This document shows positions 44,386-57,242 of a DNA stretch of 64,000 nucleotides, in pieces. The stretch spans positions 40,017,221 to 40,081,220 of the forward strand of contig CM071568.1 of assembly GCA_036426205.1 (NCBI GenBank). The letters run 5' to 3'. The stretch is from Ascaphus truei (taxonomy: Eukaryota > Chordata > Amphibia > Anura > Ascaphidae). The notes beneath the pieces are model-generated. The model worked only from the letters and a program-made list of their open reading frames with translations. It was not told the DNA's origin and did not search any database. The position numbers and the translations under genes are program-made. Numbering within the stretch: position 1 is the first letter of the stretch; every line of letters starts with the position of its first letter.

Positions 44386-45353
44386 TTGATATTTATCGAG
44401 TACTGAGGAACTCTGCTGCTTTGCTGGACGCACTATATTTTTTCATCTTTTTTATATTTGGTTTCCTCATTTTTTGTTTGCTTGACTCTTTTGTTAAACA
44501 AATTAGGAACACACCTACTGTAACTAATTTGTATAAGCTCTCTAAAATTATTTTCCAATGTTGGTTAATATGAACACAACTGTCTGCCTAACACAAAAGT
44601 ACTTATTTTTTAAAATAACAAATATACAGTAATATTGTTGGTTGGTTTTTGGTTTAAAAAAAATGTACACAGTTTTTCCTGATTCTGAAAAGCAAACTTT
44701 GTGAAACGCCAATATTATTAACTCTTTGTGTCCAGTTTAGTTGCACTGTGGAGGAAATGCAGTAAAATGTAGACCAGTGCTGCTTGGTCTGAAGATAATA
44801 AAATAATCTTGAAAGCTTTTCTTGAAAATAGATACAAAATTGAAAGAAGTTTCCACCTACCAAACATGTGTTAACTTATTTGTATAATTATAACTCAGTT
44901 CATACTACTTCAGTATAATCTGCATCTGTCAAAAAGTGGAAACATTACAATGACCTCCTTCCCTAAGGGAGCATGTTATTCGGTGTGCACTGGAATGAAG
45001 TCTTGTGTCAGTGCAGCTGTTCAGCAGTAGATTGATGACGAGATAGGAATGGTTTTGTCAGAAGAAAAACATTCTACTGAATATTTCGATAATGAAGAAA
45101 GTCGGATAAAACACTGGACTAAATGAAGTATACAAATGCCTGTATTTAATTGGAATACTGTTGAAAAGAAGTGAATAAAACTAGAGATGTACATTTGACT
45201 CTTGTTTTGCTTTAATGCTTTGATTTTGTCAAAACTGGTCAAAAAGTTTTGTCTTGAATATGGAGAAAATATACGTTATATAGAAAGAAATCATAATCGC
45301 ATGTAATCTGGAGCTGTATTTATGTCATTTGCAAACTATTTAGCAAAAATAAT
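44386..45353. other. Unassigned AT-rich stretch
   Basis: No gene recognised. Confidence 0.4.
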
Positions 45354-46015
45354 TGCAGCTCCCCCCCCCCTATGGGAGATTTGGGTGTTGCTACCTGGTG
45401 TAGTGCTGCTCACCTGTAGGTTCTCAGGAGCTCTCAGCATCCGCGGATGGTATTGGGGATCAACAGGTCAGGCTTTTGGGTTTATCTTCTTTCTCTTGGG
45501 AGCAGCGCATCCATCCTCCAGGGCCTATAGGAGCAGCCCCTAGCGGAAAACTCTCTTCTCTCCCCCTGAATAACTGCATCCTCAGGCAGGAATAAAACAA
45601 CGGTGTCTTTATTGGGTCACAGCATACATCTTATCTTCTTGATCCCTGGAGCAAACCCAAGGAGCTTGAGGCCCCAAGAGTCCCTCCTTAACTCCCTTAT
45701 CCCCTGATGGGATAAGGGGTATCAACTCCCACTCCCCTGAGGGGGAACAGAACAGGTAGAACCAGATCACTGGCTAAAGATAACCACCAACTCCCTATAA
45801 TTTGCACTGAAGCCCCTTTTTATTACCAGGGGAGGATCCAAGGTCTTTGTCCGGGTAAGTGGGCAGCACCTCGGCCATGGACCCACCCCCCTGTAACTAC
45901 TAGGGAGTTACTTACTACAGCAAGAGCAGTGATTAACCCTAACACTGCCTGCGCTGGTACCAGGGCTTAGATGTTAGGGCAGACAATTTTAGTAGCCAGG
46001 GGTTAGATGGCTACA
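45354..46015 (-). mobile_element. Solo LTR (family C), minus strand
   Basis: Minus strand runs from TGTAGCCATCTAACCCC to GGGGAGCTGCA and is bordered by TAAT on both sides (45350-45353 and 46016-46019), a 4-bp target-site duplication. A minus-strand AATAAA lies near 45614. No internal sequence. It differs from family A apart from the TGTAGCC start. Confidence 0.78.
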
Positions 46016-46072
46016 TAATGATAATGTGTTTTTGTGTTATAAAATATATTTTATATAACTTTATATATATAC

Positions 46073-46407
46073 AGACGAGGCCACGATTATCCAAACGCTT
46101 GCTTTAAAGTAGCCGGGTTACATTCAGGGTATATGCTGGGTATGTGCTGGGCTAGTTTGAGGCACGTTTAAGGCATTTCTGCATTGACTAACGACCCATA
46201 GGATTAACACAGCAGGGGTCCCTGGCAGTCCAATTCAGTTTGAATGGGACTGGCAGGGACACCCACTGTTAATCTGATGTGCCATTAATCAATGCAGAAA
46301 TGCTGGGGCTAGTTTAAGGCACATTTAAGGCATTTATTCAGGCTGTTCCTGGGTCTTTTTGCCGATTGCCACTGGTTTGTGTTAGAATCGTCGCAGTCTC
46401 TACTGTA
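46073..46407. mobile_element. Palindromic MITE next to the PLE
   Basis: Ends are inverted: tatacagACGAGGCCACGATT and, at the right, AATCGTCGCAGTCTCTACTG. Inside, 'gcatttctgcattgac' (46172) pairs with 'caatgcagaaatgc' (46289), and 'ggcagtcc' with 'gggactggc'. Much of it is carried again at 51464-51750 by the tandem duplication. A fragment of the family is at 60390-60530. Confidence 0.68.
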
Positions 46408-46601
46408 TATATATATATATATATATGAAAAAATCATCTCAGTTGGCACACTGTAAACATAGATAAAATGCTGATGCTTGCCCCATATGCACATGTAAAA
46501 ATAGAATTTACCAGATTGGAGTCCGGAAAAAACGAGACAGCACACAGTCTTAGTGATTCCAATGCAGATGTAATCAAAGTAACATGGCACCACCTCCAAC
46601 G

Positions 46602-46631
46602 TTTCGGTACACTCAACGTGACCTTCCTCAG
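46602..46631 (-). ncRNA. Hammerhead-like core in the PLE left terminus
   Basis: Minus strand: CUGAGGA, stem II AGGTCAC...GTGTACC with one bulge, then GAAA. Position 7 of the hammerhead core is variable, so CUGAGGA fits CUGANGA. Stem III and cleavage site are not resolved. Confidence 0.5.
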
Positions 46632-47443
46632 GGACGTGCAATAAGTGAATGCTAATCCACCACCTTATATACCCAAACAAATCAAAATTAAATCAAACTC
46701 ACCCGTGTAGGCGCAACATTGCCCGCGAAACCGCGCCGCTGTGGCACGCATACATCCGCTGGAACGCATCGCCATCTTGGATTAACACAAACCTCCCTTT
46801 AAACTACGGTGGCCTCAATGGTCTGACCAGGCATAATCGCACATGCGCGGACTCATCCTATCTCTCTGTGTCGTGACCCGCAACACGCTGCTGAAACGCA
46901 TCACCATATTGCTTCTCAGCCTAATGCATGTTTAGCCCAACTACGGTGGCCCACATAGTGCATAGTTTATCTCTAATGGCGGTTCGCGCATGCGCGAACA
47001 TTCCCAAGCAGCTCAATGTGCAGAATGTATATATACAGCGCAAGCATAGTGTTACTCAAGAGCTAACCCTATTACATGCATAACAGCACCCATGTGAGGA
47101 TGTGCCCTTACAGATCTGATTGAGGATCTAAAATTACAAATGCCAAAACTTCATAAAGCAAGGCACCTAGCCAATAGAGCCATGTGGGGGGGCTATAAAA
47201 TGTGATCGCATTAAAGCAGATTTGCATGTGTTGAAATATATGCTTGATCTTATTTACAGAGGGACCCGCTCCAGCATAAGGACGCAAAAACGCTCACAGC
47301 AACCATACAAAAACCAATATGTTAAACAACAAACATGTGATATGATGTGTGCATCACTGCACAATATATTGTTATCCATGTCCCACTATAATAAATACTA
47401 TTACTACAATGACTAAAATTAGTCTAAAATCGAAAACCAGATA

Positions 47444-50361
47444 ACATGTTTGGTCACACATGTGACGTTGTCGCATTATCACAAAGAAAAATTGCTACCC
47501 CGTGGGTTCAGAATAAAAAACCAGCCCACTATAGGGAGAACTGATCCAGAGTTCTGTAAGAGATGGATTGCAATTTTAAACAAATGTGCATTTGATTTGG
47601 TCATTCTTGTAATTGATCAATCAAGCAAGGAAATCATCAAGATTAAAAAAGAGATTGATGCCATTTACACCCAAACATGGAACAAAATTAGAGACAGAAC
47701 CTCCACGAATTGGACGGACAAAATACAGTCCTCCATAGACACATACAGAAACAATATTATTAAATATAAGAGGGAGAAACTCAAGATTGTTGAATCAGAT
47801 TACAAAGATGCAAGGTATACAGATGGTGCTGGGGCTAAGTGATCTACCCACAGGTGCGCCAGGTCAACAGAGGGGCCAGTCCCGCCGAAGACGAGGGGGA
47901 TACAGAAAGCCTGGGTACAACACAGCGATACGGATTCTCTGACGCCGCGGACACATTCAGTGATACCATGTCTGCAGAACCTTCTTCTTTTTTAGGACAA
48001 GGCCCGGATGGGAGAGCCAAACCGCCTATAGGAGCCGGAGATGCCGGAGGAAAATCAGCGAGGAGGAGGCCGAAAGACGAAGATATCCGGAGCGCTACCC
48101 AAACAGGGGGAGAGGGCCAAAACAGCAGCCCAGGAAACGGTAATTTTTAATCTTTCCAAATACACCCTCTCGTCAGCGGAGTTAAATGTTTAATTAAAGG
48201 TCTTGGCTTGTGCCAACATATAAGCAAGACCCGTTTAGTGGGAAGTGGACCTCTTTAAATTGAACAGACACCTCAAAATCTAGGACTTCTTTTCAAATCA
48301 GAAGCTAACCTAGCACCTGAACATGCGAGATCCCACTTCAGCACGCAGTATGTTGATCCACAGGTGTCTAATCCCAGTATTGCAAACATTTATGAACCTT
48401 TTAGGCAAAGCCACAAAGAGCAAGATTAAGACACAAAAGACCAGCTCTTCAATATGACGAATGAGAAGAAAGATTGGCGGTAAAATCTTTGGAAATAACA
48501 AGAACATCATCATTCGGGCCGTGATAAAGGCGGCGGAATCGTCATTTTGGACTACCTCTATTATAGAGAAGAATGGTGCGCCAACTGGGAGACATGAGAA
48601 GTCAAAACAATTGGGTAAGGATCTACTGCGGCGTACAAAGGGGAAATTGATGCCATAATTTCAAATGGGTATATCCAATGGATGGATCTCGGAGGACACT
48701 GGTGGTTTCCTATGCAACAGCATCCAAAAATACTGTCATGTATACGATCCCTAAGATCACCAATCTACAACACACCCAACAGGTCGACCTATTATCTCGG
48801 CTCGGACATCACATGCCATCCGATTTCACAATATGTTGACTTTTATCTACAAACGTCGGTGGCGGGTATGGCCACGTTTGCAAAGACACTACCAACTTCA
48901 TGGAGCATATTAACGATTAGCATTTAATCCAGCTGGGTGCATATTGGCTACCCTCGACGTAGCAAGCCTCTATACGAATATTCCGATGAAGAGGGGTTGG
49001 AGGCTATCAGGAGAAAAGTTGATAACGAGTACTTACAGACTGGACCACCGTCTGAATTTTTACTACTCCTGATAGAAGTCATCCTAAACAAAAATTTCTT
49101 TAGGTTTGAAAATGATACTATCCCAGTCAGTGGGACAGCCATGGCTCAAAACATGGCTCCATCGTATGCGAACCTTACATGGACATGTATGAGCAAACCC
49201 ACATCTTATGCGATGCGCCCAATGCACACTACATCAGAAAGTTTCGCTACATTGATGATATTTTTATTATTTGGGTGGCTCTTCTGTGGAATTACAGGAC
49301 TTTGTTAACCGTCTTAACGATATTCCATCAAGATACGTTTTACGCTGTGTTACAGTGATCTAGAAATTCCATTCTTGGACACGATGGTATACAAAGCTGG
49401 CGACAAATTGGCACAAGCTGTACCAGAAAGACACTGACAAAAATACATTGGTATGCCACAAGCCACCATCCGGCCCCGTTGAAAAAGGGGCTTCCGTACT
49501 CACAACTTCTACGGGTGTGAAACGAATCACCAGTGATACAATGAGTTGGAACCTGCACTATCAACATGGCTAGCAGGTTCTAGAGACGAGGCTATAGTCC
49601 GGTCGACGTCAAGAATGCACTAGATCGTGTGATAGAGGGGAGAACTCAGATCGTACTAACATCGAACGGGCGATCAATCAAAAAGTTCAAGATTATATGT
49701 CATAGCACATTTAGCACTGCGTCCCCATGCATAAACGGTGGCATTAGAGATAATTGGCATGTACTAGCCAATGATGATAAAATAGGAAATTCTCCGTGAC
49801 CCCCTTGTTTGTTTTCGTCGTGGTCCGTCAGTTGGGGATGATCACGCAAGCAGATCCTGGTGACAAATTAGCAAGGACAAAACTTGGTTAACCCAAAAAC
49901 CTGGGGCCTACAGGTGCAAGGGTTGCACGAATTGAATATGCAGGTGGGATCTTTCTACTGTCATCACCAATAATGGGACTAAAATCAAGATTCATCAACA
50001 TCTGAATGTGAATCAAAATTGTTATATATTTGATTAAATGTCCATGTGGTTACTTTACATTGGGAAGACAGTGCGTATGCTTAAAGAAAGTAGTAGCTAT
50101 CCATCGTTCAACAATTCGCAAAGCATTATCTGCAGACGCCAAGGATTTAGAGTTTAAATGCCTCCCTGTTGCCAAACATTTTAGGGATTTTAAAAATTCA
50201 TTGGCAAAATTCAGATGCATGCCTATTTCACAGGTCAAAGTGCTCACACGAGGGGGTGATAGAAAGATTGCTATGCAAAGTGAAGCGAGGCACATCTTTG
50301 AATTAAAAACTGTGGCCCCTTTTGGCCTAAACGAAGATTTTTCATTGGATGTTTTATAAAA
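47444..50361 (+). pseudogene. PLE polyprotein (RT plus GIY-YIG endonuclease), frameshifted, copy 1
   Basis: Reading across frames: N-terminal part 47450-47842 ('LPRGFRIKNQP'), then 'SLYTNIP' (about 48965-48985, the PLE-specific LDVxSLYTNIP box), 'SGTAMxxNMAPSYAN' (about 49130-49175), catalytic YIDD (49248-49259), and 'IKCPCG' followed by a GIY-YIG-type 'YIGK' stretch (about 50033-50075). The C-terminus 50100-50361 is open. The product would copy element RNA into DNA and nick the target. Frame breaks are almost all short indels, many repaired by the sequence of copy 2, so the true locus may be more intact than shown. Confidence 0.85.
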
Positions 50362-51463
50362 GAAGTCAGGACTATGGACATCGTTGCTGAGGAATCATTT
50401 CTTGTCCTGTAATATGTGTCTTTTTGTGTCAATGTTCATTTCATAATATTTCTGCATTATGTCTTATGTGTTATTTCCATAGTGCCATGTATTGTTATTT
50501 TCACTTGTTCACTTTAGGGTGTTGGTATGTGCATCATGTTGGCTCCTTGTCCTGCTTCGAGATCATAGATAATACATGGTATATATGAGACTTCTAAAAT
50601 ACGTGATATGTGTTGTAAATAAGGCCTGTTATTAGCTGGCTCTAGGACATAGTCAAAGGATCACAGTATGAATGGTGATTCCGGATAGACAAGTGTATAA
50701 ACTAGAGTGTTTCATTGGGCATATATATTAAAGCCCATTGGTCACTCTATTTAGAAGAAGAAATATGGTGTGACCCAAACATGTTATCTGGTTTTCGATT
50801 TTAGACTAATTTTAGTCATTTGTAGTAATAGTATTTATAGTGGGACATGGATAAACATATATTGTGCAGTGATGCACACATATATCACATGTTTGTTGTT
50901 TAACATATTGGTTTTTGTATGGTTGCTGTGAGCGTTTTTCGCTTTATGCTGGAGCGGGTCCCTCTGTAAATAGATCAAGCATATATTTCAACACATGCAA
51001 ATATGGCTTTAATGCGATCACATTTTATAGCCCCCCCACATGGCTCTATTGGCTAGGTGCCTTGCTTTATGAAGTTTTGGCATTTGTAATTTTAGATCCT
51101 CAATCAGATCTGTAAGGGCACATCCTCACATGGGTGTTGTTATGCATATAATAGGGTTAGCTCTTGAGTAACACTATACTTGCGCTGTATATATACATTC
51201 TGCACATTGAGCTGCTTGGGCATGTTCGCGCATGCGCGAACCGCCATTAGAGATAAACTATGCACTATGTGGGCCACCGTAGTTGGGCTAAACATGCATT
51301 AGGCTGAGAAGCAATATGGTGATGCGTTTCAGCAGCGTGTTGCGGGTCACGACACAGAGAGATAGGATGAGTCCGCGCATGTGCGATTATGCCTGGTCAG
51401 ACCATTGAGGCCACCATAGTTTAAAGGGAGGTTTGTGTTAATCCAAGATGGCGATGCGTTCCA

Positions 51464-51766
51464 GGGTACATTCGGGTATTGCTGGGGTATGTGGTGGGCT
51501 AGTTTGAGGCACGTTTAAGGCATTTCTGCATTGACTAACGACCCATAGGATTAACACAGCGGGGGCCCTGGCAGTCCAATTCAGTGTTGAATGGGACTGG
51601 CAGGGACAACCCCACTGTTAATCTGATGTGCCATTAATCAATGCAGAAATGCTGGGGCTAGTTTAAGGACATTAAGCATTTATTCAGGCGTTCCTGGGTC
51701 TTTTGCCGATTGCCACTGGTTTGTGTTAGAATCGTCGCAGTCTCTACTGTATATTATATATATATA
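51464..51766. mobile_element. Second, truncated copy of the palindromic MITE
   Basis: The right three quarters of the MITE at 46073-46407 repeated by the tandem duplication, with small indels, followed by an AT run. Confidence 0.75.
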
Positions 51767-51951
51767 TATGAAAAAATCATCTCAGTTGGCACACTGTAAA
51801 CATAGATAAAATGCTGATGCTTGCCCCCATTATGCACATGTGTAAAAATAGAATTTACCAGATTGGAGTCCGGAAAAAAAACGAGACAGCCACACAGTCT
51901 TAGGGATTCCAATGCAGATGTAATCAAAGTAAAATGGCACCACCTCCAACG

Positions 51952-51981
51952 TTTCGGTACACTCAACGTGACCTTCCTCAG
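51952..51981 (-). ncRNA. Hammerhead-like core, PLE copy 2 left terminus
   Basis: Same sequence as at 46602-46631: CUGAGGA, bulged stem II and GAAA on the minus strand. Confidence 0.5.
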
Positions 51982-52789
51982 GGACGTGCATAAGTGAATG
52001 AATCCACCACCTTATATACACCAAAACAAATCAATTAAACAACTAAACAATCGTGAGGCAACATTGCCGCGAAACGCGCGCTGTGGCACGCATACATCCG
52101 CTGGAACGCATCGCCATCTTGGATTAACACAAACTCCTTTAACACGGTGGCCTCATTGAGTACTGACCAGGCATAATCGCACATGCGCGGACTCATCCTA
52201 TATCTCTGTGTCGTGACCCGCAAACAACGCTGATGAACAGCATCACCATATTGCTTCTCAGCCTAATGCATGTTTAGCCCAACTACGGTGGCCACATAGT
52301 GCATAGTTTATCTTAATGGCGGTTCGCGCATGCGCGAACATTCCAAGCAGCTCAATGTGCAGAATGTATATATACAGCAAGCATAGTGTTACTCAAGAGC
52401 TAACCCTATTACATGCATAACAGCACCATGTGAGGATGTGCCTACAGATCTGATTGAGGATCTAAAATTACAAATGACAAAACTTCATAAAGCAAGGCAC
52501 CTAGCCAATAGAGCCGTGTGGGGGGCTATAAATGTGATCGCATTAAAGCAGATTTGCATGTGTTGAAATATATGCTTGATCTTATTTACAGAGGGACCCG
52601 CTCCAGCATAAGGGCAAAAACGCTCACAGCAAACATACAAAAACCAATATGTTTAAACAACAAACATGTGATATGATGTGTGCATCACGCACAATATATT
52701 GTTATCCATGTCCCACTTATATAAAATACTATACTACAATGACTAAATTAGTCTAAAATCGAAAACCAGATAAATTTTTGGTCACACAT

Positions 52790-55730
52790 GTGACGTGTCG
52801 CATTATCACAAGAAAAATTGCTACCCCGTGGGTCCGAATAAAAAACCAGCCCACTATAGGGAGAAATGATCCAGAGTTCTGTAGAGATGGATTGCAATTT
52901 TAAACAAATGTGCATTGATTTGGTCATTCTTGTAATTGATCAATCAAGCAAGGAAATCATCAAGATTAAAAAAGAGGTTGATGCCATTTACACACCAAAC
53001 ATGGAACAACTTTAGAGACAGACACCTCCACGAATTGGACGGACAAAAATACAGTCCTCCATAGACACATACAGAAACAATCTTATTAAATATAAGAGGG
53101 AGAAAATCAAGATTGTTGAATCAGATTACAAAGATCGCAAGGTATACAGATGGTTGCTGGGGCTAAGTGATCTACCACAGGTGGCGCAAGGTCAACAGAG
53201 GGCCAGTCCGCCGAAGACGAGGGGGATACAGAAAGCCTGGGTACAACACCAGCGATACGGACTCTCGACGCCGCGGACACATTCAGTGAACCATGTCGCA
53301 GAACCTTCTTCTTTTTAGGAAAGGGCGGATGGGAGAGCCAAACCGCCTATGAGAGCACGGAGATGCCGGAGGAAAATCAGGCGAGGAGGCCGAAAGACCG
53401 AAGATATCCGGAGCGCTACCCAAACAGGGGGAGAGGTCCAAAACAGCAGGCCCAGGAAACGGTAATTTTAATCTTTCCAAATACACCCTCTCGTCAGCGG
53501 AGTTAAATGTTTTACTTAAAGGTCTTGGCTTGTGCCAACATATAAGCGACCCGTTAAGTGGGAAGTGGACCTCTTTAAATTGAAACAGACACCTCAAAAT
53601 CAAGGACTTCTTTTCAAAATCAGAAGCTAACTAGCCACTGAACATGCGAGATCCCACTTAGAGCCAGCAGTATGTTTGATCCACAGGTGTTAATCCCAGT
53701 ATTGCAACATTTATGAACCTTTAGGCAAAGCCAACAGAGAGCAAGATTAAGACAACAAAAGACCAAGCTTCTTCAATTATGAACGAATGAAGAAAGATTG
53801 GCGGTTAAAATCTTTGAGAAATAACAAGAAAATCATCATTCGGGCCGCTGATAAAGGCGGCGGAATCGTCATTTTGGACTACCTCTATTATAGAGAAGAA
53901 GTGTTGCGCCAACTGGGAGACACTGAGACGTACAAAACAATTGGGTAAGGATCCTACTGCGGCGTACAAAGGGGAAATTGATGCCATAATTCAAATGGGT
54001 ATATCCAATGGATGGATCTCGGAGGACACTGGTGGTTTCCTATGCAACAGCATCCAAAAATACCTGTCAGTATACGATCCCTAAGATCACAAATCTACCA
54101 AACACCACAAGGTTGACCTATTATCTGGCTCGGACATCACTATGCCATCCGATTTCACAATATGTTGACTTTTATCTACAACCGCGTGGTGGCGGGTAGG
54201 CCACGTTTTCAAAGACACTACCAACTTCATGGAGCATATAACGATCTAGCATTAATCCAGCTGGGTGCATATGGCTACCCTCGACGTAGCAAGCCTCTAT
54301 ACGAAATATTCCGCATGAGAGGGGTTGGAGGCATCAGGAGGAAAGTTGATAACGAGTACTTACAGACTGGACCACCGTCTGAATTTTTATACTCCTGATA
54401 GAAGTCATCCTAAACAAAAATTTCTTTAGGTTTGAATGATAAAAGATACTATCTCCAGCTCAGTGGGACAGCCATGGGCTCAAACATGGCTCCATCGTAT
54501 GCGAACCTTTACATGGACATGTATGAGCAAACCCACATCTTATGCGATGCGCCCAATGCACACACATCAGAAAGTTTTTACGCTACATTGATGATATTTT
54601 ATTATTTGGAGTGGCTCTTCTGTGGAATACAGGACTTTGTTAACCGTCTTAACGATATTCCATCAAAGATACGTTTTACGCTGTGTTACAGTGATCTGAA
54701 ATTCCATTCTTGGACACGATGGTATACAAAGCTGGCGACAAATTGGCCAACAAGGCTGTACCAGAAAGACACTGACAAAATACATTGCTTTATGCCACAA
54801 GCCACCCATCGGCCCGTTGAAAAAGGGGCTTCCGTACTCACAACTTCTACGGGTGAAACGAATCACCAGTGATACAATGAGTTGGAACCTGCACTTATCA
54901 ACATGGCTAGCAGGTTCTAGAGCGAGGGCTATAGTCCGGTCGACGTCAAAGATGCACTAGATCGTGTGATTAGAGGGGAGAACTCAGATCGTACTAACAT
55001 CGAACTGGGCGATCAATCAAAAGTTCAAGATTAATGTCATAAGCAATTTAGCACTGCGTCCCCATGCATACAACGTGGCATTAGAGATAATTGGCATGTA
55101 TAGCCAAGATGATAAAATAGGAAAATTCTCGTGAACCCCCTTGTTTTGTTTCTCGTGGTCGTCAGTTGGGGACATGATCAGCAAGCAGATCCTGCTGACA
55201 AATATAGCAAGGACAAAACTTGGTTAACCCAAAAAACCTGGGGCCTACAGGTGCAAGGGTTGCACGAATTGCCAAATATGCAGGTGGGATCTTTCTACTG
55301 TCATCCAATAATGGGACTAAAACAAGATTCATCAACATCTGAATGTGAATCAAAATTTGTTATATATTTGATTAAATGGCCATGTGGGTTACTTACATTG
55401 GGAAGACAGTGCGTATGCTTAAAGAAGTATAGCTATCCATCGTTCAACAATTCGCAAAGCATTATCTGCAGACGCCAAGGATTTAGAGTTTAAATGCCTC
55501 CTGTTGCCAAACATTTTAGGGATTTTAAACATTCATTGGCAACATTCAGATGATGCTATTTCACAGGTCAAAGTGCTCCACAGAGGGGGGTGATAGAAAT
55601 AGATTGCATTGCAAAGTGAAGCGAGGCACATCTTTGATTAAAAACTGTGGCCCCTTTGGCCTAAACGAAGATTTTTCATTGGGATGTTTCCTATAAAAGA
55701 AGTCAGGACATGACACTTCGTTTTGCTGAG
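52790..55730 (+). pseudogene. PLE polyprotein (RT plus GIY-YIG endonuclease), frameshifted, copy 2
   Basis: Motifs as in copy 1: 'LSGTAMGSNMAPSYANLYMD' (54450-54515) is intact here, YIDD is at 54585-54596, and 'IKWPCGLLTLGRQC' at about 55370-55410 shows the GIY-YIG start broken by loss of one T. The breaks mostly fall at positions different from those of copy 1, as expected for independent sequencing or assembly errors or independent neutral decay. Confidence 0.83.
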
Positions 55731-56905
55731 GAATCATTTCTTGTCCTGTAATTATGTGTCTTTTGTGTCAATGTTCATTTCAATATTTCTGCATTATGTC
55801 CTATGTGTTATTTCCATATGTGCCCATGTATTGTTATTTTCACTTGTTCACTTTAGGGTGTTGGTATGTATCATGTGGCTCCTTTCCTGCTTCGAGATCA
55901 TAGATAATACATGGTATATATGAGACTTCTAAATACGTGATATGGCGTGTAAATAAGGCTGTTATTAGCTGGCTCTAGGACATAGTCAAAGGATCACAGT
56001 ATGAATGGTGATTCCGGATAGACCGTGTATAAACTAGATGTGTTTCATTGGGCATATATATTAAAAGCCCATTGGTCACTCTATTTAGGAAGAAATATTT
56101 GTGTGACCAAACATGTTATTCTGGTTTTCGATTTTAGACTAATTTTAGTCATTGTGTAATAGTATTTATATAGTGGGACATGGATAACAATATATGTGCA
56201 GTGATGCACACATCATATCACATGTTTGTTTAACATATTGGTTTTTGTATGGTTGCTGTGAGCGTTTTTGCGTCCTTATGCTGGAGCGGGTCCTCTGTAA
56301 ATAGATCAAGCAATATTTCAACACATGCAAATTGTTTAAGCGATCACATTTTAAGCCCCCCCACATGGCTTATTGGCTAGGTGCCTTGCTTTATGAAGTT
56401 TTGGCATTTGTAATTTTAGATCCTCAATCGATCTGTAAGGGCACATCCTCACATGGGTGCTGTTATGCATGTAATAGGGTTAGTCTTGAGTAAAACTATG
56501 CTTGCGCTGGATATATACATTCTGCACATTGAGCTGCTTGGGAATGTTCGCGCATGCGCGAACCGCCATTAGAGATAAACTATGCACTATGTGGGCCACC
56601 GTAGTTGGGCCTAAACATGCATTAGGCTGAGAAGCAATATGGTGATGCGTTTCAGCAGCGTGTTGCGGGTCACGACACAGAGAGGATAGGATGAGTCCGG
56701 ATGTGCGATTAGCTGGTCAGAACATTGGGCCACCGTAGTTTAAAGGGAGGTTTGTGTTAATCCAAGATGGCGATGCGTTCCAGCGGATGTATGCGTGCCA
56801 CAGCGGCGCGGTTTCGCGGGCATGTTGCGCCTACAGGGTGAGTTTGATTAATTTTGATTTGGTTGGGTATATAAGGTGGTGGATTAGCATTCACTTATTG
56901 CACGT

Positions 56906-56945
56906 CCTGGGAAGGTCACGTTGAGTGTACCGAGAACGTTGGAGG
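56906..56945 (+). ncRNA. Hammerhead-like core, PLE copy 2 right terminus
   Basis: CCTGGGAAGGTCAC...GTGTACC then GAGAACG: the same motif as at 46602 in the opposite orientation, with small changes in the CUGANGA and GAAA boxes that may be errors. Confidence 0.4.
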
Positions 56946-57033
56946 TGGGTGCCATGTTACTTTGATTACATCTGCATTGGAATCACTAAGACTGTGGCTG
57001 TCTCGTTTTTTGGACTCCAATCTGGTAAATTCT

Positions 57034-57128
57034 ATTTTATATATATATATATATATATATAATATAATATATATATATATATGTTGTATATATGTATGTA
57101 TGTATATAGCATGTATGTATATGTATGT

Positions 57129-57163
<35 letters not shown>
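57034..57163. repeat. (TA)n, (TATG)n and (CA)n microsatellite
   Basis: AT run, TATG/TGTA steps and a CA run fill the gap between the PLE end and the Tc1 terminal repeat. Confidence 0.95.
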
Positions 57164-57165
<2 letters not shown>

Positions 57166-57242
57166 GTTGCGAGGAAAAGTTTGTGAACACCTTAGGATTT
57201 TCACATATCTCACATGTTTCAAACCTAAAATGTTCTTAGATC

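Larger units (their letters stand above)
46427..51463 (+). mobile_element. Penelope-like element, copy 1
   Basis: Layout: a left terminal repeat (about 46497-47462), a coding part (about 47444-50361), a short AT-rich 3' region, and an inverted copy of the left repeat (about 50769-51463, cut short by the duplication junction). The inverted termini are nearly identical. They contain a hammerhead-like core, a palindromic NRF1-like GTTCGCGCATGCGCGAAC (46982-46999) and CGCCATCTTGG. PLEs are retroelements whose termini are repeats in direct or inverted arrangement. GIY-YIG plus the RT motifs place it in the endonuclease-bearing group (Neptune/Poseidon/Penelope type). Confidence 0.85.
46118..56777 (+). 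repeat. Tandem duplication of about 5.3 kb (MITE plus PLE)
   Basis: The block 46118-51463 is followed directly by a second copy, 51464 to about 56777, in the same orientation; the second PLE terminus then continues to about 57033. The junction joins 'gatggcgatgcgttccag' (PLE terminus) to 'ggtacattcgggtattgctg' (inside the MITE), the pattern of a tandem duplication. The copies differ largely by one- or two-base indels, often in homopolymers. True duplication and an assembly error are both possible. Confidence 0.8.
51767..57033 (+). mobile_element. Penelope-like element, copy 2
   Basis: Same architecture as copy 1: left terminus about 51840-52790, coding part about 52790-55730, inverted right terminus about 56100-57033. 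Here the right terminus is complete and ends in an AT run. The inverted termini are about 0.95 kb each. An NRF1-like palindrome lies at about 52321-52338 and 56546-56565. Indel density relative to copy 1 is high. Confidence 0.85.
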
